Origin: Opitutus sp.
GTDB lineage: Bacteria; Verrucomicrobiota; Verrucomicrobiia; Opitutales; Opitutaceae
DNA length: 64,000 bases
NCBI GenBank assembly: GCA_013821985.1
Contig: PNJQ01000001.1
Span: 108,195-172,194 of the forward strand
Direction: 5' to 3'
Shown here: one piece after another, positions 46,767 to 55,394 of the stretch
How positions within the stretch are numbered: position 1 is the stretch's first letter
Layout: each line of letters starts with the position of its first letter
Notes under the pieces: generated by a model
The model's input: the letters and a program-made list of their open reading frames with translations, nothing else
Told to the model about the DNA's origin: nothing
The model's database searches: none
Translations under genes and position numbers: made by a program

Positions 46767-47774
46767 TCAGCTGCAATTCACGACGGCATCCTTCGAAGCC
46801 CCGGACTTCATTTGATCGTAGATCCAGGCATAGGTTTTTTCCATCCCGGTGCGCAGCGGGATCGACGGCTCCCATCCGAGCATTTGCCGGATGAGCGTGT
46901 TCTCGGAATTGCGGCCGTTCACGCCTTTTGGTGCGGAAAGGTTATAGTTGCGCTTCAGCTGCACGCCGGCAATCGACTCGACGATATCGACCAGTTGGTT
47001 GATCGAAACTTTTTCCTCTGAGCCGAGATTGATCGGGAACGTGATCGTGTTGCTGGCCATGATCGCTTGAGAGCCACGGAGGCAGTCGTCGATGAACATG
47101 AAGCTGCGCGTCTGCTCGCCGTTACCCCAGATCTCGATCTCGTTCCGGCCGCTCATCTGCGCGGCGATGACCTTGCGGCAGATCGCTGCGGGCGCCTTCT
47201 CGCGTCCGCCATCGTAGGTGCCGTGCGGTCCGTAAACGTTGTGGTAACGGGCGACGCGTGTCACGAGGCCGAAGTCCTCGGTGTAATGGCGGCACATTCG
47301 TTCGGAAAAGAGCTTTTCCCAGCCGTAGCCGTCCTCGGGCATCGCGGGATACGCATCGGCTTCCTTCAATCCGGTGACGTTCGGATCGGTCTGCTTGTCG
47401 TGCGCGTAAACGCAAGCGGAGGAAGCGTAGAAGAAACGCTCCACGCCGTTCTCGCGCGCGGCCTTTAGGAGGTGCGTGTTGATCAGCACCGTCATCATGC
47501 ACAGCGCCTTGTTTTTCTCGATGAAGCCCATGCCGCCCATGTCCGCGGCGAGGTTGTAGACACCGAACGCGCCCTTGGTCGCGGTGCGGCAGGCATCGAG
47601 TTCCTGCAGATCGGCGGAGATATTTTCCACGCCTTCGAACTTCTGATACCAGCGCTGGAGCGGCTTGATGTCCACGGCGCGGATGCGCGTGTAGCCCTGC
47701 CGCAGCAGGTCCGCCACGAGATGGCCGCCGATGAAACCACCGGCACCACAGACGACGATGAGTTGATTGTTCAT
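46767..47774 (-). CDS. GDP-mannose 3,5-epimerase-like SDR
   Basis: VCGAGGFIGGHLVADLLRQGY...NLAADMGGMGFIEKNKALCM...SSACVYAHDKQ...YGWEKLFSERMC...RYHNVYGPHGTYDGGREKAPAAICRK. Confidence 0.88.
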   Translation of the reverse strand: MNNQLIVVCGAGGFIGGHLVADLLRQGYTRIRAVDIKPLQRWYQKFEGVENISADLQELDACRTATKGAFGVYNLAADMGGMGFIEKNKALCMMTVLINTHLLKAARENGVERFFYASSACVYAHDKQTDPNVTGLKEADAYPAMPEDGYGWEKLFSERMCRHYTEDFGLVTRVARYHNVYGPHGTYDGGREKAPAAICRKVIAAQMSGRNEIEIWGNGEQTRSFMFIDDCLRGSQAIMASNTITFPINLGSEEKVSINQLVDIVESIAGVQLKRNYNLSAPKGVNGRNSENTLIRQMLGWEPSIPLRTGMEKTYAWIYDQMKSGASKDAVVNCS

Positions 47775-47856
47775 GAGATATTCGGACGTGTGGTGCCAAG
47801 ACGGCGAGCGATGCGGCCCAAGTCAATGCCCAGATTATCGGCCCCAGATTCGATCA

Positions 47857-48774
47857 CTAGTTCCTGCTGACAGGGGAAAGACGGGTGAGCAAACGCGCGC
47901 GGGCGGCAACGGCGGCCTGAGCTATTTTCTCCGCGGCTGCCTCGCCGGAAGTGGAGATCGGGAAAAGAAAGAGGAAGAGCGGATCGTCCGTCCCAAGGGC
48001 TTGTTTTAAACTGGTCCCGTATGCAGGTATTCCGCGGAGCACGTTTTCCATTCCCCACGTGACGCAATACAGGTCGAAGTTCGCGGTTCTCTCGACGAGT
48101 TCGGGTTGGAGCTCAAAATGCGCGCTGACATTTTCGATGTCCTGCCGCCGGTCGTAAGCCATCAGATGCCTCTCGTCACCTGCTTTGGCGATGACGACCT
48201 CGTCTCTCCTTCCCGTGGAGAGCAACTCTAGGAAACGAAAAAAATCGAGGAGGTCGCCATTCCGATCGCGCAAGATGGCATTGAAATACGCCCCTTGGAC
48301 GCTCCAGATTTCCCCGTTCCCGGTGCGAATTTTCGCCAAGGTGGTAACGTGGGTGGCCGCTGTTTCCGGAAACCCGAAATTCACCGTGACGGCCTCGAAC
48401 CCGAACGCACGGTAGACTCGCTGCGCCATGACCGCCACCGCGCCACAGAGAAATCCGGCACGGCGATCTTGGGCGATCGTCATCATTTCGCCCAAGCTGG
48501 CCTGGTTGTGATCGATTCCGGATGAGGTGTATTGGTCTCCCAGCATCACGAAACCCGTGAGCCACCGCCGCAGGGCCATGATCCGCTGTTCGTCGGTGAG
48601 CGCTTGGTTCACCGCCTCCGGCACGATGGCTGCGATGCGCGCGTGCACGTCAGCATCTGACATCGTTGCCCAAAAGAAATTCGGGGCGGGCGAGTCTGGT
48701 GGATATTGTCCAGCCGAGTGGCTGGACGAGACGAAACCGGCAATCGAAACGACGAATGCAAGCAACCGCAACAT
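47857..48774 (-). CDS. Secreted transglutaminase-like protein
   Basis: N-terminal signal peptide MLRLLAFVVSIAGFVSSSHSA; RRAGFLCGAVAVMAQRVYRAFGFEAVTVNFG...ATHVTTLAKI resembles transglutaminase-fold Cys...His spacing. Confidence 0.5.
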   Translation of the reverse strand: MLRLLAFVVSIAGFVSSSHSAGQYPPDSPAPNFFWATMSDADVHARIAAIVPEAVNQALTDEQRIMALRRWLTGFVMLGDQYTSSGIDHNQASLGEMMTIAQDRRAGFLCGAVAVMAQRVYRAFGFEAVTVNFGFPETAATHVTTLAKIRTGNGEIWSVQGAYFNAILRDRNGDLLDFFRFLELLSTGRRDEVVIAKAGDERHLMAYDRRQDIENVSAHFELQPELVERTANFDLYCVTWGMENVLRGIPAYGTSLKQALGTDDPLFLFLFPISTSGEAAAEKIAQAAVAARARLLTRLSPVSRN

Positions 48775-48868
48775 GGCAGTGAGTTGGTCTTGGCCCGCGG
48801 GTGACTAGCAAGCGTTCCCCACCGGACTTGGCAAGGAATCTTACCCGGCGTGGGTCAAGGCACGCGTT

Positions 48869-50827
48869 TCAGCTCTCGGTTTGCAGTGCTCGGGTTTCGT
48901 CCAACCAAAGCGCGGCCGACGCGTCGCTTGGCATGCGCCAATCGCCGCGCGGAGAAAGCGCGACGGAGCCGACCTTCGGGCCGTCGGGCATCGCGGAGCG
49001 CTTGAACTGCTGCGAGAAAAACCGCCGCACGAACACCTCGAGCCAGCGGAGGATCGTCGCGCGGTCGTATTTTTTGCCGAAGGCCATTTCAGCGAGGTAG
49101 AGAACTTTCGCGGGCCGGCTGCCGTGGCGGACGATGTGGTAGAGAAAATAGTCGTGCAGCTCGTAGGGGCCGACGACTTCTTCGGTTTGCTGTTGTTGGG
49201 CGCCCTTGGCATTGACCGGGAGCAATTCAGGACTGATCGGCGTCGCCGCGATGTCGCGCAACACGTCGGTCGTCGGGCCGGTGAACTCCGCGTCGGCACA
49301 CCACTCCACGAGGTAACGCACCAGCGTCTTCGGCACGCCGCTGTTCACGTGATACATCGACATGTGGTCGCCGTTGAAGGTGCACCAGCCGAGCGCGGCT
49401 TCCGAAAGATCGCCGGTGCCGACGACGAAGCCCCCGACCTTGTTGGCCAGATCCATGAGAATTTGCGTCCGCTCGCGCGCCTGTGCGTTTTCGTAGGTGA
49501 TGTCGTGCACCTGCGGATCGTGCCCAATGTCGCTGAAGTGCTGGCGCACGGCCGCCTCGATCGGGATCACGCGCAAGGTCGCGCCGAGGAGTTCGACGAG
49601 TTTTTCGGCGTTGGAGCGCGTGCGCTTTGTCGTGCCGAAGCCCGGCAGCGTTGGCGCGAGGATGCCTTTGCGGTCGAGGCCGAGCAGATCGAACGCGCGG
49701 ACGGCCACGAGGAGGGCGAGCGTGGAATCGAGGCCGCCGGAAATGCCGAGCACGATGTTTTTGGCGCCGGTGTGCTTGAGGCGCTTCGCCAACCCGGTTG
49801 ACTGAATGGAGAAAATTTCCTGACACGTGTCGGCGCGCACACGCGGGTCCGCCGGCACGAACGGCAGCGGAGGATTGGGGCGCAGCGTGCCGCGCGGCGC
49901 CTTGGCCTGCGCATTCGCGGTCAACGCGACCGGCACGCGCCGGAATGCCGCCGTCGCACTGCCAGCCGAAAAACTGCTGTTGCAGAGCCGCTCGTGGAGG
50001 AGGCGGCCGACATCGATGTCAGCGTAGACGATTTGCGAATCGAACTTGAACCGCGACGACTCGGCGAGCAGCGCGCCGTTTTCCGCGATCAGGCAGTGGC
50101 CGGAGAACACGACGTCGGTGGACGATTCGCCCGGACCGGCGCCGGCGTAGGCGTACGCGGTCATGCAGCGCGCAGATTGCTGGCGCACGAGATCGCGTCG
50201 GTAGGCGGATTTACCCAGCAGTTCGTTACTGGCGGAGGGATTGAGAATGAGATTCGCGCCGGCGAGGCACAGGTCTCCGCTCGGCGGATGAACGGCCCAG
50301 AGGTCTTCGCAAATCTCGACGCCGAACGTGCAGCCGGACGACAGGTCCTCGAAGAGCAACTGGCTCGCGAGCGGCACGCGTTCGTTTCCGAGTGCGACCT
50401 CCGCGAGCCCCATTCCGGCGGCGGAGGTGAACCAGCGCTCCTCGTAATATTCCGCGGTGGTGGGGAGATAGACCTTCGGCACGAGGCCGAGCACGCGGCC
50501 AGCACCGAGCACCGCGGCGCAGTTGTAAAGCCGGCCGTGGTGCGCGACGGGCAGGCCGACGACGGCGTGCAAGCCCAGCGTGCTCGTCGCGCGCGCGAGT
50601 TCGACGACGTGGGTTCTTGCGCGCTCGTGCAGCAGCGCTTGCGAAAACAAATCGCCGCACGTGTAGCCGGTGAGGGCCAACTCGGGAAAGAGCACGATGC
50701 TCGCACCGTCCCGCGCGGCCGCTTGCAGGCATCGGAGAATTTGCGCGGCGTTGAAGCCGACATCGGCGACGCGCAACTCGGGTGCAGCGGAGGCAACGCG
50801 GAGGAAATCGCCGGTGTTCTGGTTCAT
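48869..50827 (-). CDS. nadE: Glutamine-dependent NAD+ synthase (nitrilase + NAD synthetase domains)
   Basis: [30 protein letters not shown]...[15 protein letters not shown]...[16 protein letters not shown]...[24 protein letters not shown]. Confidence 0.95.
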   Translation of the reverse strand: MNQNTGDFLRVASAAPELRVADVGFNAAQILRCLQAAARDGASIVLFPELALTGYTCGDLFSQALLHERARTHVVELARATSTLGLHAVVGLPVAHHGRLYNCAAVLGAGRVLGLVPKVYLPTTAEYYEERWFTSAAGMGLAEVALGNERVPLASQLLFEDLSSGCTFGVEICEDLWAVHPPSGDLCLAGANLILNPSASNELLGKSAYRRDLVRQQSARCMTAYAYAGAGPGESSTDVVFSGHCLIAENGALLAESSRFKFDSQIVYADIDVGRLLHERLCNSSFSAGSATAAFRRVPVALTANAQAKAPRGTLRPNPPLPFVPADPRVRADTCQEIFSIQSTGLAKRLKHTGAKNIVLGISGGLDSTLALLVAVRAFDLLGLDRKGILAPTLPGFGTTKRTRSNAEKLVELLGATLRVIPIEAAVRQHFSDIGHDPQVHDITYENAQARERTQILMDLANKVGGFVVGTGDLSEAALGWCTFNGDHMSMYHVNSGVPKTLVRYLVEWCADAEFTGPTTDVLRDIAATPISPELLPVNAKGAQQQQTEEVVGPYELHDYFLYHIVRHGSRPAKVLYLAEMAFGKKYDRATILRWLEVFVRRFFSQQFKRSAMPDGPKVGSVALSPRGDWRMPSDASAALWLDETRALQTES

Positions 50828-51588
50828 CGCTTGATTCCCATCAACAGCCAGCTCGGGTTGATCCAAAAGCAGTATTGGAGCTGAGAAGATAATTCCGGCC
50901 ACACGAAGGCGAGTCCGTCTTGCACGCCGCGCACGGAGTCGAAGTCTCGGGTCTCGGGTGCCGGGCAAAAGTCATGCCAGAGCATCAAGCCGCCAGAGCG
51001 CACTGATTGAAGGGCTTTGCGGCTGTCGGACGCCACCACCTCGGGGGCGTGTCCGCCATCGATGAACGCCGAGTCGAAGAAGCCGGCGGGATAGTTCGAG
51101 TTATCCCACTGCCGCGTGTCGCAATAAATCTGGCAGACGCGATGACCGAATCCGCGTTCGCGATACAGCCGGCCAATGTAGGAGGCCGCATCAGTGCGGT
51201 GGTAGGTGCGCGGTCCGAGTTCATCAACTCCGTAATTTGCGGCTATCGCACCGGGCGGGCTGAGTTTTTCGTCCACGACGCGTTCGCCATAAGCCCACGA
51301 CCCATCCGATTTAGTTTCGCCGTCAGGCAAATTGATTGTCCATACCGTCGCGTCGCAAGATTCGAGGCACAGGCAGGTGCCAAAGCCCTGCCATGTGCCG
51401 AACTCCAAATGCCGCCGCGGACGGAATGAACTGAACAGACTCCGGAGAAGCGGCGCGTCATCGCGCTGCATGTCCCAAGCATCCAGCGGGGTGCGGCACT
51501 CGGGCAAGGTGACCTGCCAACCCATGAGCTTGGGAACATCCGCTCGCGTCACGGCGAGCGGGCGTTGATGGAAGTCGGGCAGGTTCAC
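50824..51588 (-). CDS. Class I SAM-dependent methyltransferase
   Basis: [43 protein letters not shown]...[38 protein letters not shown]. Confidence 0.8.
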   Translation of the reverse strand: MNLPDFHQRPLAVTRADVPKLMGWQVTLPECRTPLDAWDMQRDDAPLLRSLFSSFRPRRHLEFGTWQGFGTCLCLESCDATVWTINLPDGETKSDGSWAYGERVVDEKLSPPGAIAANYGVDELGPRTYHRTDAASYIGRLYRERGFGHRVCQIYCDTRQWDNSNYPAGFFDSAFIDGGHAPEVVASDSRKALQSVRSGGLMLWHDFCPAPETRDFDSVRGVQDGLAFVWPELSSQLQYCFWINPSWLLMGIKR

Positions 51589-52322
51589 GTCGGGGGAAAA
51601 TTAAGCGTGATCTGACGGCTCGTCGCGAAATCACGCGGAGGAGCGGAGCGGCGCAGGATGAAATTATCATGATCGAGGACGAGCGCGTGTTGGTAGCCGC
51701 GAGTTGCAAGCCAGTCCACCGCCGCCATGGGCGAGTAGCCGCGTTCTCCCAGCGCGTGATTCAGCTCGACGACCACCCAAGGATCGAACTGGCGCAGCGT
51801 GCTTTCTGCGCCCTGCAAAACCTCGAAATCAAATGAATCCACATCGATCTTCAGACAATCGAGGCGGCCCGGTTTTTCCGAGAGCACGAATTCATCGATC
51901 GTGGAAAAAGGATAAGCCAATTTTTCCGGTTCCTGGCCCCAAAGCCGGAAGATGCGCTCTTCGCGCGTGCCCGGATGCTGGCCCAGGGCGACGCGGTGAA
52001 TGGCCACATTCGGGCAACTGTGATGCTGGAGGTTTTTCTCCAGCATGTCTGCCGTTGAGGTGGGCTCGAAAGCATGAACCCGTCCCTCCGGTGATAACTG
52101 GGAAAAGAGAATCGAGTAGTAACCGATGTTCGCGCCGCAATCCAAGTAAACCCAGCCCGGTTGCGCATGCTCGACGAACCAAGCCTTCGTCTGCATCTCG
52201 CAATTGGGATAATACCAAGCGAACTCTTCGTAATAATGCGGCAGCTCGATGGGCGCGCGGCCGGGGACGTTGGTGAACATAAGCTGGTTAAATTTGATCA
52301 GGGGAGCGCATTTTGCCCGCAA
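51585..52322 (-). CDS. FkbM-family methyltransferase
   Basis: GWVYLDCGANIGYYSILFSQLSPEGRVHAFEPTSTADMLEKNL...LDCLKIDVDSFDFEVLQGAESTL; start 52322 or 52280. Confidence 0.9.
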   Translation of the reverse strand: MRAKCAPLIKFNQLMFTNVPGRAPIELPHYYEEFAWYYPNCEMQTKAWFVEHAQPGWVYLDCGANIGYYSILFSQLSPEGRVHAFEPTSTADMLEKNLQHHSCPNVAIHRVALGQHPGTREERIFRLWGQEPEKLAYPFSTIDEFVLSEKPGRLDCLKIDVDSFDFEVLQGAESTLRQFDPWVVVELNHALGERGYSPMAAVDWLATRGYQHALVLDHDNFILRRSAPPRDFATSRQITLNFPPT

Positions 52323-53007
52323 GGTGGGCGGCTCTCAGACGGCTCCACAACGTCCGGTTCACGTAGACGGCGTCGGCCCACGAAAGCAGTCCAGCGTCGG
52401 TCACCTTCGGGCAGACGAAATTGACGAATTCGTAGGCGTGAGAGGCGAAAAACCGATGGAGATCCCATGCGAGCGGTTGTCCCGCGTAGATTGCCCGAAA
52501 TTCGACTTCGGAAAAGACGCAATCGATGCGATGGGCAGAAAGCGCTGCCGCCGCGCCGCGCAGGGCGGACAGTTCACCGCCTTGAATGTCGAGCTTTAGG
52601 ATGTCGAGCCGGGACAGGTTTTGCTCAGCCAAGTATCCATCTAACGCAACCTGCTGGACCTCCACCTGCCCAACCGACCGTATATCGGCGGCATCGGCCC
52701 AACGCGCGATTTCATCGGGCGCGATTGGTATGACCGAGTGGGTCGCGTCGTAATTATTGAGGTGCAGCTGGACGGTTTCTTTTTGGGCTCCAAGCGCAGC
52801 TTGGTGGACGCGGACGCTGGGGTGGCCCTCGAACCGACTGGCGAGTATTTGGTAATTTGCTGGGGCAGGCTCGAACGCGTGAACCGTCGCGCGAGGGAAA
52901 AGTTCGAGAAACGAGGCAACGGAGTTTCCGACGTGCGCACCGGCATCGACGATCTGCAGGGGAGCCTCGCGGTCATAGAAGCGGGAGAAGATTTCCAATC
53001 CGGTCAT
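52288..53007 (-). CDS. FkbM-family methyltransferase
   Basis: MTGLEIFSRFYDREAPLQIVDAGAHVGNSVASFLELFPRATVHAFEP...LDILKLDIQGGELSALRGA. Confidence 0.9.
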   Translation of the reverse strand: MTGLEIFSRFYDREAPLQIVDAGAHVGNSVASFLELFPRATVHAFEPAPANYQILASRFEGHPSVRVHQAALGAQKETVQLHLNNYDATHSVIPIAPDEIARWADAADIRSVGQVEVQQVALDGYLAEQNLSRLDILKLDIQGGELSALRGAAAALSAHRIDCVFSEVEFRAIYAGQPLAWDLHRFFASHAYEFVNFVCPKVTDAGLLSWADAVYVNRTLWSRLRAAHLAGKMRSPDQI

Positions 53008-54479
53008 TCTGGGAAAGGCTGAAGACTGACGGGTGCAGCGACGTGAACGGGGCCCGGCAAGGGCATGGCGGAGCATGGGTTCACCTTGAGGAAGATCGCG
53101 TCTTCCACGACTTCCCAGACGTCGGCGAGGCTAAAATCATAGCTGCCGCTGATGCGGGAGGTGCCACCTTGAAAGCCGAAGATTCCAGCCAAAATGCTGT
53201 ATTGCTGATGGTGCAGCGGCAGCCGGATCTTTAACGTGGCCATCCATCGTTCACCCGCGCGAGCCTTCAGACGATGGGTCGCAAAGATGTCGTGGGCGGA
53301 AAGGACGTAGTTCCCGTGCAAGTCTTTCACGCGAATGGAAACAATGCACTCGGAATCGACCTCGGAGCAAACGCGGGCGACGAAAAAGAAGACGAGTTCC
53401 TCGTCGTAGTCGACGGTCGTTGCCACCGAACCGTCCGCGCGTCGGGCGATCACGTTTTCGAGCACGACGGCTCCCGTTCCGAAGCGGCTGCGTTCGCGCG
53501 CTCTTGTGAAATCAGGGTTCGGCAGGAGCAGCGTAGCACGTGAGTCGTCGATTTTGTTTGCTGCGAGCATTGGCGCGGGGGCTCGCTCCTGCTTGCTGAG
53601 GTCCAACGTCGAAGACAGTGCGACACCTTGTTCCTGCCAGCAGAAGCGTTCGTAGGCTTTAGCTACTTCCTTCGCCTCGCCCCACATTTCGGCCTTTCCG
53701 TTTTTGAGCCAGAGGGCGCGCGTGCAGATCGAGCGCACCGTGCCGAGATCGTGCGAAACGAAGAGCAGGCTCACGCCGCCGTCGATCAACTGCCGCAGTC
53801 GGCGAAAACATTTCGACTGAAACGGTGCGTCGCCCACGCTGAGAGCTTCGTCGACGATCAGGACCTCCGGGTCCACGCAGGTGTTCACGGCGAAAGCGAG
53901 ACGCATCATCATCCCGCTCGAATAGGTTTTCACCGGCTGTTCGATGAAGTCCCCGATGTCGGCGAAGGCAGCGACCGAGTCGAAGCGCGCCGCCATCTCG
54001 GCCTTCGAGAGGCCGAGCACCGCGCCGCTCAGAAAGACGTTTTCGCGACCGGTAAACTCCGGGTTGAAACCCGCGCCAAGTTCAAGCAACGCCGCGACGC
54101 GGCCGCGCACCTCGATCGTTCCAGCGCTCGGTTGAAGGGTGCCGGCGATCAGCTGGAGCAAGGTGCTTTTCCCGGCACCATTTCGTCCCACGACTCCCAC
54201 GGCTTCGCCGCGCCGAAGTTCGAACGAGACATCCTGCAGGGCGAAGAAATCGCGGTAAGATTCCCGGGCTTTTTTCTCCATGGCCAGCCCGAGTGACCCT
54301 GGAGTCCAGCGGGCGGCTTCGGCGAACAGCGGGCCGAGCAGTCGTTGCGCCGGATTGTTCCAGATCCGATAGGCCTTGGAAAGATTCCGCGCAGAAATGA
54401 GCACCTCAGCCTCCCCTTCGGTGCGGCCGCGGCTTTGTCCGTTCGATCCGGGGGAGGAACTGCGAAGATCAGAGCACAT
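53004..54479 (-). CDS. wzt: Polysaccharide ABC exporter ATPase with C-terminal carbohydrate-binding-like domain (Wzt-type)
   Basis: GEAVGVVGRNGAGKSTLLQLIAGTLQPSAGTIEVRGRVAALLELGAGFNPEFTGRENVFLSGAVLG...YSSGMMMRLAFAVNT...; ~200-aa beta-rich C-terminus. Start may be downstream of 54479. Confidence 0.92.
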   Translation of the reverse strand: MCSDLRSSSPGSNGQSRGRTEGEAEVLISARNLSKAYRIWNNPAQRLLGPLFAEAARWTPGSLGLAMEKKARESYRDFFALQDVSFELRRGEAVGVVGRNGAGKSTLLQLIAGTLQPSAGTIEVRGRVAALLELGAGFNPEFTGRENVFLSGAVLGLSKAEMAARFDSVAAFADIGDFIEQPVKTYSSGMMMRLAFAVNTCVDPEVLIVDEALSVGDAPFQSKCFRRLRQLIDGGVSLLFVSHDLGTVRSICTRALWLKNGKAEMWGEAKEVAKAYERFCWQEQGVALSSTLDLSKQERAPAPMLAANKIDDSRATLLLPNPDFTRARERSRFGTGAVVLENVIARRADGSVATTVDYDEELVFFFVARVCSEVDSECIVSIRVKDLHGNYVLSAHDIFATHRLKARAGERWMATLKIRLPLHHQQYSILAGIFGFQGGTSRISGSYDFSLADVWEVVEDAIFLKVNPCSAMPLPGPVHVAAPVSLQPFPE

Positions 54480-55278
54480 CGGCGAATGCGGGCTTCAACC
54501 GGCGGAACACGGCGTATCCGAGGTAGCAGGTGGTCGTGCCAAAAACGTAAAGGTAGAGGAGGTGCTGCGCATTCAGCGGATCTTGCCAGAGCGTGGCGTC
54601 GCGTGCCGCTTCGATCGCGAGCAGGATCGGGTTCAACCGCATGATTTCCCAGGCTCCGGCAGGAATCTTTGAGATCGGATAGAAAACGGCGCTGGCGAAT
54701 AGCAGGGCCATCGAGACGAATTGCACGAGTTGTCCGATATCGCGCAGAAATACCCCGAGGGCGGAAAACAGCCAATTCAGCCCCAGGCACATCAGCACGA
54801 CAGGCAGGAGGACGAGCGGAAGCCAGATGAGCGCGGGCGAAAATCCATCCCCAAACAACAGGAGACCGAGCAGAGCCAGCGACAAACCGATTAACAAATG
54901 GATGAAGGCGGCACCGACGTTGGCGGCAGGCAAGATTTCGAGCGGGAAAACCACTTTTTTCACGAAATTCGGATTGCCGACAATGACCGTTGGCGCGGTG
55001 CCGAGCACCTCGGAGACAAAATGGAAGACCACGAGGCCGATAAAAATCGCCAGTCCGTATTCCGTCCGGGTCTCTCCCGGTCGCTCGAACGTGCCGCTAA
55101 AAATATACCCGAAGACCAGGACATACAACCCGAGCATCAAGAGCGGATTCAGCAAGGACCAGAAAATGCCCAGATAGCTGCCTTTGTGCCGGAGTTCGAT
55201 ATTCCGCAGCGTAAACTGCCACAGCAGTTCGCGGTGTTGGATAAGGTCGGCAGCAAAAGGCGCGAGACGGCGCAGCAT
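54469..55278 (-). CDS. wzm: Polysaccharide ABC exporter permease (Wzm-type)
   Basis: LIQHRELLWQFTLRNIELRHKGSYLGIFWSLLNPLLMLGLYVLVFGYIF...ABC-2 type TM pattern. Confidence 0.92.
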   Translation of the reverse strand: MLRRLAPFAADLIQHRELLWQFTLRNIELRHKGSYLGIFWSLLNPLLMLGLYVLVFGYIFSGTFERPGETRTEYGLAIFIGLVVFHFVSEVLGTAPTVIVGNPNFVKKVVFPLEILPAANVGAAFIHLLIGLSLALLGLLLFGDGFSPALIWLPLVLLPVVLMCLGLNWLFSALGVFLRDIGQLVQFVSMALLFASAVFYPISKIPAGAWEIMRLNPILLAIEAARDATLWQDPLNAQHLLYLYVFGTTTCYLGYAVFRRLKPAFADVL

Positions 55279-55394
55279 GGGAAAAGTCAGTCTTCAGCCG
55301 GAATGAAGGCGCGCAAGGAAAGTTTTTCCCGCCACCGGCGCTCGATTTCCTGATTGCCAATGCGTTGGGTTTGCGGCGCTTTGGCGGAATCGTT

